Positions 1 to 6,158 of a DNA stretch of 7,627 bases are shown here, one piece after another. Position numbers and translations under genes: made by a program. The stretch is from Thermococcus sp. (GTDB lineage Archaea; Methanobacteriota_B; Thermococci; Thermococcales; Thermococcaceae), in contig JAMOTW010000091.1 of the NCBI GenBank assembly GCA_027062125.1, positions 1 to 7,627 of the forward strand. The letters are read 5' to 3'. The notes below the pieces were generated by a model that had not been told where the DNA came from, ran no database searches, and worked only from the letters and a program-made list of their open reading frames with translations. Within the stretch, counting starts at the first letter, position 1. Each line of letters starts with the position of its first letter.

Positions 1-3000
1 TCAGACGCCCTGTCCAAGCTTTTGGAGGTTAGATGGAAGCTGGACAAGATTAAGGGCGATATTGAAAAGTGTCTCACCGCTTCAAAAGAGGTCGAGGAGA
101 AGATTACCTCCGCCGAAGGCGCGCTCCGGGCGATCATGGAAAACAGGAAGTTCCTCGACGTGGACAACGAGACCCTAAGCAGCATTGAAGGCAATATTAC
201 ATTTGCCAAGGAACTGTTGAACGCGGGCAACGTTTACCAGGCTAACACCACCATTAACGAAGTCATGAGCCGCATCAGGGGGATAGTGTCCGGCAAGTTG
301 AACGACCTTCAAGCGGATTACAACACATACAACGGCTACATCACTAAACACTGCAATGGAACGACCGGTCAGAACACCATTGAGAACAACTTGAAAACCG
401 CCAATCAACAGCTAGAACAAGCGGGGAAGAGTCTGTCCCAGAACAGGATACCCGAGGCAGTGTTACACCTGAAATCCGCTAGCGCCGCCCTGGAAAAAGT
501 CAAGAAGCCCCTCGCGGAATGCCTCGTTGGAAAAGCTGACGAAGAAATAAAGCAACTGAAGGGAACCTACGGAGCGCTTCCCAAGGATTATTATGACGCG
601 ATAATACCGCCCCTCGAACCCAAGCTCAAGAATGCTAAGACGGCTCTCTCGAAGGGGAACTACGATAACGCCATCTCGCTGGCGGTTGAAGTGATCAACA
701 ACGGCGATTTCAAAGCCATCAGGGAGAGAATCCTGAAGCAGATGAAGAAGAAGTTCGCTGTTAATGAGACCAGTGTGGACGAGAAGAAGCTCAAAGAACT
801 GGAAAAGAGGTACGAGCAGGTTCAGAAGAGACTCGAGGAGGCCAGAAAGAATAAGCCGGCCATATCGATCATAAGCGCGGACGACAAGCTCAGACGGGCG
901 GAGGAGGAGCTGAGGAAGGTCAATGCGACACTGATGATCCTCAGAGCGTACCTCAAAGCTCAGAACGCCCAGGATGCGAAGAGCCTCATAGCGGCCGTGA
1001 ACGAGTTTGATTCCACCGTGTTGGCTTCGGGCGGGATTGAGGGTTACATTGTTACGAACGTGGCCCAGGTGGAGAGCTTGCTGAACGACGCCAGCAAGTC
1101 GATTGATGACGCCAAGAGCAGATACACATGGAATACGGTTCTCTTGGCCGTGATAGGGCTTCTCCTGGTAGTGGGCCTGGGCTACGGAGGATACATCGGA
1201 TACACCAGGTACAATAAAAGTTCAATAAATGCCGAGTTTCTTAAAGAGAACACGGAGCGTACCGAGATAACGATAGACAGAGAAACACAGCTCAAAAGAT
1301 TAAACGACCTCCTAACCTCTGCTAATTCTTTTATTGAGAATCGGAAATATACACCCGCGGTCAGGGCACTAAAAGACGCGTTGAGGATTGCCACATCCTT
1401 AAACGCCGAGGATAAGGTTCGAGAAAAACTTTATTCTCTTGAGGTTCAGATGGAAAACCTAGTCTCAAAAGGTGACGCCGCCTTCGAGGGCGGTAACTAC
1501 GTTGAGGCATTAAAACTTTACGGGGAAGCTTTGAGCATTGCAAAGGCCCTGAATAAAAACATCACTCCCATCAAGGAAAAGATCAAGCTCACGGAGGAGA
1601 AGCAGAGGCTCGAACTTCTGAAGGAGAGTCTCAAGCTCGACGTTCCAACTGAAATGCCGCACAAGGTCGAGACAGAGGTTTCCATAATAGTGACGAACAG
1701 GTTCTCCGAGGACCTTTCCCTCACCATTGACCTGAGCGAAAACGTGGACTACTTCGAGCTGAGCGAGGAGAAGGTGAACTTCCCGCGCGTCAAGCCAGGG
1801 AGGACGATAGGCGAGAGCATCACCGTGAAGCCCAGGTTCATGGGCGACTTTGACTTCACTATCAAAGTGGAGTCCGATAAGGGTTCCTTCAGAAAAGTTG
1901 TCCCGGTCAAGGTAACGAAAACTGCCAGAATGGGCGCGGCAGCAGTGACCCCCTCGGCCCTCACGAGCACTCCAATCCTCAACCCGGTTGAAGCTTTACA
2001 AGAACTCTACTCGGACTTCCAGTACATTGGCGAAGGAGGCTTCGCGAGGGTTTACAGGGCGAAGAGGAAGGATGGAAAGGTTGTAGCCCTCAAGATTCCG
2101 AAGACCCTCGACCCGGCAGTTGGCAGGGCCTTCGTGCGCGAGATAACCAACTGGCTACACTTGAAGCACCCGAACATCGTCGAACTCTACGACGTGAACG
2201 TCCTTCCCGTGCCGTACCTGGAGATGGAGTACTGCGAAGGCTCGCTGGCAAGGCTTCAAAAACCCCTGCCGGTTGATGAAGCCTCGCTGATAGTCTTCAA
2301 CATTGCCGAAGCACTCAAATACGCGCACTCAAAGAAAATCGTGCACAGGGATTTGAAACCCAGCAACGTTCTCCTCAAGAACGGTTTACCAAAGATCAGC
2401 GACTGGGGTTTGAGTAAAGTCCTTGAGGAGAGCATGAGTGCAACGACTACGACGAGCTTTACTCCATTCTACGCGGCTCCAGAGCAGATTGACAAGAAGT
2501 ACGGGCACACGGACGAGAGGACTGACATATGGCAGTTGGGGGTTATATTCTACGAGCTCGTCACTGGCAGGTTGCCCTTTGAAGGCTCACTCAGTCAGGT
2601 GATGATGGGCATTCTCAGGGATGAGCCGGTTCCACCAAGTCAGTTGAATCCGGAAGCGGAGAAGGTCGAGCCCATCATCATGAAGATGCTCGCCAAGAGG
2701 AAGGAGGAGCGTTATCAGAGCGTTGAAGAGCTCCAGCGTGATCTGGCTAAGGTTCTCAACATGACCTATTCGGAGAGCCTGAAGGAGAGTAAGACCCTCG
2801 GCGACGTTGGGAGGGCAAAATACTACCTGACAGAGCTCCTGCTCATCAACCTGAAGACGAACAACGCCGGAGAGGCCTACAAGTACGCGAGTGATTTAGT
2901 CTTCTACGTTAAGGGCGAACTTAAGGAAGAAGTCCAAAAGCTTGCCGAGCAGGTGAAGTTCAGGCTGGAGGAGGGCTTGGATATACCGCAGGAGCTGATA

Positions 3001-3054
3001 GAAAAAGCCGAAATAATCGTGCACAAGATAAGAATGGGGTTCGGGAAGGTTTAA
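1..3054 (+). CDS. Membrane-anchored eukaryotic-type Ser/Thr protein kinase with extracytoplasmic sensor domain (5' partial)
   Basis: The frame is open from base 1, so the true start lies upstream; the TTG at 22 has no credible ribosome site. Residues below are numbered from that TTG. Residues 1-370 are helical and partly coiled-coil (about 256-310), with Cys17, 111 and 167 and six N-x-S/T sequons. A membrane span covers about 372-394. Then come TPR-like helices (about 426-515, clearest at 484-515), a beta-rich CARDB/Ig-like stretch (540-633), a Pro/Ala/Thr linker, and the kinase domain (about 660-915). Kinase residues visible: glycine loop 670-677 (GEGGFARV), Lys691, helix-C Glu707, HRD Asp777 with Lys779 and Asn782, metal Asp794 in DWG instead of DFG, APE at 819-821, Asp835. 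An active kinase is expected. The tail (915-1010) is helical. Inferred role: a receptor-like kinase sensing outside and phosphorylating inside; substrate unknown. The kinase assignment is secure; topology is inferred from the single span and the sequon distribution. Confidence 0.93.
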   Translation, partial: SDALSKLLEVRWKLDKIKGDIEKCLTASKEVEEKITSAEGALRAIMENRKFLDVDNETLSSIEGNITFAKELLNAGNVYQANTTINEVMSRIRGIVSGKLNDLQADYNTYNGYITKHCNGTTGQNTIENNLKTANQQLEQAGKSLSQNRIPEAVLHLKSASAALEKVKKPLAECLVGKADEEIKQLKGTYGALPKDYYDAIIPPLEPKLKNAKTALSKGNYDNAISLAVEVINNGDFKAIRERILKQMKKKFAVNETSVDEKKLKELEKRYEQVQKRLEEARKNKPAISIISADDKLRRAEEELRKVNATLMILRAYLKAQNAQDAKSLIAAVNEFDSTVLASGGIEGYIVTNVAQVESLLNDASKSIDDAKSRYTWNTVLLAVIGLLLVVGLGYGGYIGYTRYNKSSINAEFLKENTERTEITIDRETQLKRLNDLLTSANSFIENRKYTPAVRALKDALRIATSLNAEDKVREKLYSLEVQMENLVSKGDAAFEGGNYVEALKLYGEALSIAKALNKNITPIKEKIKLTEEKQRLELLKESLKLDVPTEMPHKVETEVSIIVTNRFSEDLSLTIDLSENVDYFELSEEKVNFPRVKPGRTIGESITVKPRFMGDFDFTIKVESDKGSFRKVVPVKVTKTARMGAAAVTPSALTSTPILNPVEALQELYSDFQYIGEGGFARVYRAKRKDGKVVALKIPKTLDPAVGRAFVREITNWLHLKHPNIVELYDVNVLPVPYLEMEYCEGSLARLQKPLPVDEASLIVFNIAEALKYAHSKKIVHRDLKPSNVLLKNGLPKISDWGLSKVLEESMSATTTTSFTPFYAAPEQIDKKYGHTDERTDIWQLGVIFYELVTGRLPFEGSLSQVMMGILRDEPVPPSQLNPEAEKVEPIIMKMLAKRKEERYQSVEELQRDLAKVLNMTYSESLKESKTLGDVGRAKYYLTELLLINLKTNNAGEAYKYASDLVFYVKGELKEEVQKLAEQVKFRLEEGLDIPQELIEKAEIIVHKIRMGFGKV

Positions 3055-3057
3055 GTC

Positions 3058-3086
3058 TGCCTATCCCTTTCCCTGTTTACTTTTTT
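3058..3086 (+). terminator. Pyrimidine-rich terminator of the kinase gene
   Basis: Directly after the kinase stop codon, a run that is almost all C and T ends in six T residues at 3081-3086. There is no stable GC hairpin, which is normal for archaeal termination at T-rich non-template stretches. It separates the kinase gene from the toxin-antitoxin promoter that follows at once. Confidence 0.6.
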
Positions 3087-3090
3087 GAGT

Positions 3091-3129
3091 TAGTTAAAAA
3101 TCGTAACTTTTTTAACCGATTTTTAACTA
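3091..3129 (+). promoter_or_regulatory. AbiE promoter with TATA box inside a 13-bp perfect inverted repeat (likely AbiEi operator)
   Basis: The arms TAGTTAAAAATCG (3091-3103) and CGATTTTTAACTA (3117-3129) are exact reverse complements around a 13-base spacer. The spacer holds a TATA-like TTTTTTAA (3108-3115), centred about 27 bases before the ATG at 3139. The octamer GTTAAAAA occurs three times: once forward at 3093-3100, and reversed at 3109-3116 and 3120-3127. No Shine-Dalgarno precedes the ATG, so the mRNA is probably leaderless. Bacterial AbiEi proteins are known to bind inverted repeats in their own promoter and repress it. Here a bound repressor would cover both the BRE side and the transcription start side of the TATA box. 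That this dyad is the AbiEi site is inference; the repeat itself is certain. Confidence 0.75.
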
Positions 3130-3138
3130 GCTAGTGGC

Positions 3139-3762
3139 ATGAGATTTGAAGTCAAATTCCTGCTCACGGAGTACGGAGGAAAAGCTATCACCAGGAAAGA
3201 GCTGAGTGAAATCGCATTAACCCTCGGAATAACCGACTTCGATGAATGGAGGGAATACCTACTCAAAAGGGGCTACCTGATCAAAGGCATTAGCGGCATT
3301 TATTACGTCAAAACTCCCGGGGAGAGGCTTATCGGAACAGCTTCAACATTCAAAATCGTCAGCACCGTGATGGAGAAGCTCACAGAGAACTGGTATTTCG
3401 GACTCTACACCGCCCTAAGGCTCAACGGTCTAACACAGGAATACTACAGCACGATCTACGTTATCAACTCAAAGCTAACGCGCAGCCGGCCTGTAAAGAT
3501 AAACGGCACTCCTGTTATGTTCGTAAGAATGAAAGAACCCCTCTTTAAACTCGGGATTGAACGGGTTGGAGGGCTGGAACTTAAAACCTCGGATCCCGAA
3601 AAAACCCTCCTCGATTTCCTGTACCTCTCACGCTATGGAACTGTGAGCAGAGAAACGGCGGAGAGAGTTTTCAGAACGTATCTCCCTCAAACGGACCGGA
3701 GAAAACTGCTCTCATACGTCCAAGTTTATCCTCTCTCGCTAAGGAAGGAGGTTGAACAGTAG
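3139..3762 (+). CDS. abiEi: AbiEi-family antitoxin / transcriptional repressor (type IV toxin-antitoxin)
   Basis: A 207-residue protein, complete and of usual length for the family. Residues 1-65 look like a winged helix: the helical stretch 18-47 is followed by a short hairpin ending in GIYYVKTPGERL. The remainder matches the AbiEi core, with the aromatic segment WYFGLYTALRLNGLTQ (85-100) and the family signature DPEKTLLDFLYLSRYG (152-167). In known AbiE systems this protein represses the operon by binding inverted repeats and neutralises the toxin without a stable complex. The ATG at 3139 fits a leaderless transcript, since a TATA-like box lies about 27 bases upstream and no ribosome site is present. 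The 3' end overlaps the toxin gene by 11 bases, so translation of the two is probably coupled. The hand-counted line 3421-3480 is about 43 % G+C, lower than most of the kinase-domain and downstream lines counted. Confidence 0.88.
   Translation: MRFEVKFLLTEYGGKAITRKELSEIALTLGITDFDEWREYLLKRGYLIKGISGIYYVKTPGERLIGTASTFKIVSTVMEKLTENWYFGLYTALRLNGLTQEYYSTIYVINSKLTRSRPVKINGTPVMFVRMKEPLFKLGIERVGGLELKTSDPEKTLLDFLYLSRYGTVSRETAERVFRTYLPQTDRRKLLSYVQVYPLSLRKEVEQ
3741..3754 (+). promoter_or_regulatory. Ribosome site abutting the TTG start of abiEii
   Basis: A strong Shine-Dalgarno run, AAGGAAGGAGG (3741-3751), touches the TTG at 3752 instead of lying the usual 5-9 bases away. An in-frame stop (TAA, 3740-3742) excludes any earlier start. 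No ATG or GTG follows in frame before the conserved region. TTG at 3752 is therefore the best start, with the 5' part of the run possibly doing the pairing. The poor spacing and weak codon would keep toxin output low relative to antitoxin. Confidence 0.5.
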
Positions 3763-4687
3763 GTTAAACCGGTCTCTGGTAAAGCTGCTGGCCGCACACG
3801 TCAGTAACAAACTGGGAGTCTCTCCAGAACTTGTTGAGAGGGACGTAATCCTCCACGCCCTATTGAGGGGTATATACGATAACGAGGAGCTGGGCGAAAA
3901 GCTGGTGTTCCGGGGAGGGACGTGCCTAGTGAAATGCCATCTAGGCTATTACAGATTCAGTGAGGATCTGGACTTTGTTTCAGCAGAATCGCCCAAACAT
4001 GCATCAGAGACCCGCGAGCTAATTCGGAACTCCATCACGCCACTTTTGGACATGTTGGGCTTCGAAAAAGAGGAGGAGAAATGGTTTGGCACGAGAAAAA
4101 GAAAGCTCTGGGTTATCAAATATCGCGACAAAGAAACAGGAGCCCTCTTCAAGCTGGAGGTTCTCTTTGGAGAGGAACAACTTTTCGACTACGTTTCAAC
4201 CACCGCAAGGACTCTGCTGAAGTGGCAGAGAATCAATTTGCCCGATATTCCCAAACCTCTCCTTGAAGTTTACAGTTCCCTCAACGTTACCGCCTACAGC
4301 CTTGAAGAAATTCTTGCAGAAAAATTCAGGGCCCTTTTGACAAGAAAAGAACTCCACGCAAGGGACATTTACGACATGTACATGATCACCACCAGAAAAG
4401 GACTCGAACTAAGAAACATCGAGGAGGGTGCCGTCAGGAAGATTCTATCAACTCTCCAGCGGTTTGGTAAAGACAGGCAAACTAACCTATGTGATACTTT
4501 GAAGAAGAGGAGCCCAAAGGATATTAAGGCCATCACCTTTGAGAAGGAAAGTTACCTGTTCTTAAAACCTCCAAAAATCCCCAGCAGCTTCCTGGAAGAG
4601 CTTGCCGAAACTTCAAAGCGTATTTCAGGAAGGATCATGGAATACTGCGAGCATGAGGTTTACAACAAGGATAAACAGGGGAGTTAG
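3752..4687 (+). CDS. abiEii: AbiEii/AbiGii-family nucleotidyltransferase toxin (type IV toxin-antitoxin)
   Basis: A 311-residue protein, complete, of usual family length. Motif I is intact: GGT at 55-57, then RFSEDLDF (68-75) giving the metal-binding pair Asp72 and Asp74. A third acidic residue is likely Glu136 in FKLEVLFG. The family's later signature, LEEILAEKFRALLTRKELHA (184-203) followed by RDIYDMY (204-210), carries Glu190, Lys191, Arg193, Arg204, Asp205 and Asp208. The fold is DNA polymerase beta-like nucleotidyltransferase. Related toxins such as mycobacterial MenT3 add nucleotides to tRNA 3' ends and stop translation; the target here is unknown. The gene overlaps abiEi, whose product should hold it in check by repression and antagonism. 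It may serve in phage or plasmid defence by growth arrest. No key residue appears lost, so the toxin looks active. The first few residues are uncertain because of the TTG start. Confidence 0.9.
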   Translation: MNSRLNRSLVKLLAAHVSNKLGVSPELVERDVILHALLRGIYDNEELGEKLVFRGGTCLVKCHLGYYRFSEDLDFVSAESPKHASETRELIRNSITPLLDMLGFEKEEEKWFGTRKRKLWVIKYRDKETGALFKLEVLFGEEQLFDYVSTTARTLLKWQRINLPDIPKPLLEVYSSLNVTAYSLEEILAEKFRALLTRKELHARDIYDMYMITTRKGLELRNIEEGAVRKILSTLQRFGKDRQTNLCDTLKKRSPKDIKAITFEKESYLFLKPPKIPSSFLEELAETSKRISGRIMEYCEHEVYNKDKQGS

Positions 4688-4709
4688 ACAACTGAAGAGG
4701 GAACGGCTG
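4665..4709 (-). terminator. Possible pyrimidine-rich terminator of the channel gene, inside the 3' end of abiEii
   Basis: Read on the minus strand just past the channel stop, this stretch is C/T-rich and resembles the tract after the kinase gene, but has no long T run. The 22-base gap between the convergent genes leaves no other room for a terminator. On the plus strand I see no T-rich tract after abiEii, so the toxin mRNA may run into antisense of the channel gene. Confidence 0.3.
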
Positions 4710-5840
4710 CTACCTTATCACCTTCCTGCTCAGCACTACGACAAAGAAGGCCATCATGAACGCTCCAAGGAAGGCTTCACTCACCGCCAAAAGGTGGTAG
4801 CCCGGTTCTGGCACGTAGTCGCCGTAGCCGACTGTGGTAAAAGTCACCACGCTGAAGTAGAGGTTCTCCCAAAATCCCACAGCTCCGCTGACGGCTCCGA
4901 GGAGGGTGTAAACAAAGGCATAAAGGAGAATGACAGCCACGGTTGTCAGAAAGACCCTACCCGGACTCTCACCGTAGCTGGAGGTGTACCAGAGGAAGCG
5001 GTTGACGAGCCAGCGGAGGTGACCTTCAAGGAAGGTGAGCCATCTTTTTCCGGACCTCGCCGTGAGAGGAACGAAGGCCTCAACGTACCTACCGGGAACC
5101 CGGTGGGCCAGTCTCTGGATCTTTCCACGCACCCTCCACTCGCCCACGGAGTAGGTGCTCGCCATGTCGTATATCCCCTGCTCGGTGAAGAGCTTCTTTA
5201 ACAGGAGGTAAACGTCTATCGCCCGGTTGTAGCTCTCAGCGGCCTCGGCGTACCTTCCCTCCCTAACGAGCCTGTCCCCCATAACCTCCTCAACGACTAC
5301 CCGATCAAACTTCGCGTAGCGGAGGTTCCTGGCCCCGGCCAGGGAGACCCCATAGAGCTTTGCGCCTCTGAAGTCTGTGTTGAAGAGGTTGGTACCGTTC
5401 AGGTTTGCACCGTAGAGCTCAGCTCCCCGGAGATCTGCATTGGCCAGTGTGGCGTTCTCAAGGCTCGCCAGTGAGAGGTCGGCGCTTATGAGCCTTGCCC
5501 CCGTCAGGTCACTGCCATCGAGACGGGAGTTACTCAGACTGGCATGGGATAGACTGGCACCGCTGAGGTCCGCGGAATTGAGTAAAGCCCAACCCAGATT
5601 GGCGTGGGTTAAGTCCGCATCGCTCAGATCTGCATAGCGCAGGTTGCTGCCCTCCAGGTTGGCCTTTCTAAGGTTGGCGCCCGAGAGGTAAGCCTCTTCC
5701 AGATCTTCGCCGGAGAGGTCGGCCCCTTCAAAATCCTTCCCGCCAACGGGCTCATGGAAGGGGCAGAATGCCGAATCCTCTGCCGCCTCTCTGGGGCACT
5801 CCTTGATGGGGTTGTGACGGTAGCTGTGGACGCACTTCAT
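4710..5840 (-). CDS. Pentapeptide-repeat potassium channel (two-helix pore with cytoplasmic beta-helix)
   Basis: A 376-residue protein from the ATG at 5840. In order: an N-terminal Cys/His cluster (Cys3, Cys15, Cys26, His29) that could bind zinc; 27 pentapeptide repeats (about 36-171), mostly A-D/N/S-L-x-x, with the central Leu/Phe every five residues from 37 to 167; a helical TPR-like pair (about 187-225); a basic linker; membrane helix 1 (about 296-316); a pore loop with the K+ filter TVGYGD at 336-341; and membrane helix 2 (about 349-370). The end is an Ion_trans_2-type pore, so four subunits should form a K+ channel. The beta-helix would hang in the cytoplasm as a gating or docking domain; the signal is unknown. 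A TTG at 5852 would add four residues, but the ATG has a GGGGTGG ribosome site 3 bases upstream and I prefer it. The gene is transcribed alone, convergent with abiEii. Confidence 0.9.
   Translation of the reverse strand: MKCVHSYRHNPIKECPREAAEDSAFCPFHEPVGGKDFEGADLSGEDLEEAYLSGANLRKANLEGSNLRYADLSDADLTHANLGWALLNSADLSGASLSHASLSNSRLDGSDLTGARLISADLSLASLENATLANADLRGAELYGANLNGTNLFNTDFRGAKLYGVSLAGARNLRYAKFDRVVVEEVMGDRLVREGRYAEAAESYNRAIDVYLLLKKLFTEQGIYDMASTYSVGEWRVRGKIQRLAHRVPGRYVEAFVPLTARSGKRWLTFLEGHLRWLVNRFLWYTSSYGESPGRVFLTTVAVILLYAFVYTLLGAVSGAVGFWENLYFSVVTFTTVGYGDYVPEPGYHLLAVSEAFLGAFMMAFFVVVLSRKVIR
5328..5735 (-). repeat. Degenerate 15-bp tandem repeat coding the 27 pentapeptides
   Basis: The minus strand repeats a 15-base unit roughly reading gcnrayctnnnnggn, seen on the plus strand as recurring 'aggttggc' and 'gaggtcngc' words. 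The units differ at most third positions, so the repetition is held at protein level, not by recent duplication. There is no register break for 27 units; a one-residue slip follows the last unit. Confidence 0.85.
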
Positions 5841-5842
5841 GG

Positions 5843-5921
5843 ACCACCCCAACCAGGGAAAATCCGTCAGTGGGACACGGGTATGTAAGTTGTATCTCGC
5901 AAAACGTATTTATTTGTTTTG
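5843..5921 (-). promoter_or_regulatory. Promoter, leader and ribosome site of the channel gene
   Basis: On the minus strand an AAATAAATA box (5915-5907) would place the transcription start near 5885, giving a leader of about 45 bases. GGGGTGG (5850-5844) is the likely ribosome site for the ATG at 5840. The TATA box sits between CAAAAC (5900-5905) and its reverse complement GTTTTG (5916-5921). This 6-bp dyad could be an operator or a chance effect of AT-rich sequence. Confidence 0.45.
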
Positions 5922-6100
5922 TGGACTCGATAACGACGGAACTTTTCAAAGGGCGAAAACCATTTATTCTATAACGCCCTAAAGTCTGGGAAACGCAACG
6001 TCACCACGGGAGGTTCCAGTAGTTCGCCAAACACCACAAAACCCCGTTATGAACGAGCCAGCCAAATCCTGTTAAGGGCATTGCAGAGGCACATAGTATC
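5922..6100. other. Non-coding spacer with no recognisable gene
   Basis: Between the two divergent promoters I find no reading frame with a plausible start and ribosome site, no tRNA, no C/D-box motif pair and no long repeat. The only structure is a weak stem: AGGGCG (5950-5955) and CGCCCT (5975-5980) around an AT-rich 19-base loop containing TATA-like words. A small RNA cannot be excluded, but nothing positively supports one. Confidence 0.5.
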
Positions 6101-6126
6101 CTCCAAATCGGAGAAAACTTTAAATA
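6101..6126 (+). promoter_or_regulatory. Promoter of the two-gene operon, with a small upstream palindrome
   Basis: TTTAAATA (6119-6126), preceded by the purine-rich BRE-like GAGAAAAC, is a strong archaeal TATA box. Transcription should start near 6147-6150, only about ten bases before the chosen ATG at 6159. An imperfect palindrome, CTCCAAATCGGAG (6101-6113), touches the BRE and could be a regulator site. The TATA box is well supported; the palindrome's role is a guess. Confidence 0.65.
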
Positions 6127-6158
6127 AGATGGACGACTAATTCAAAGCAGTGGTGCGT

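Noticed and set aside
22..24. TTG as the start of the kinase gene
   Set aside because: The frame is open back to base 1, there is no ribosome site, and the protein would begin inside a helix without any export signal for its outer domain.
4602..5201. Plus-strand frame of 199 codons
   Set aside because: It lies opposite the channel gene and crosses the end of abiEii in another frame; the product has no family features and is His/Gly/Pro-rich as expected of a shadow.
5328..5735. Tandem repeat considered as a CRISPR array or minisatellite
   Set aside because: The period is 15 bases, the units are degenerate, there are no spacers, and the period matches in-frame pentapeptides.
5950..5980. AGGGCG/CGCCCT stem in the spacer as a terminator or small RNA
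   Set aside because: The stem has six pairs with a 19-base loop and no T run or conserved RNA motif; chance is sufficient explanation.
6000..6060. A T-arm-like word (GGTTCCAGTAGTTCGCC) suggesting a tRNA fragment or attachment site
   Set aside because: No matching stem, acceptor arm or anticodon arm surrounds it, and no integrase or second copy is present.
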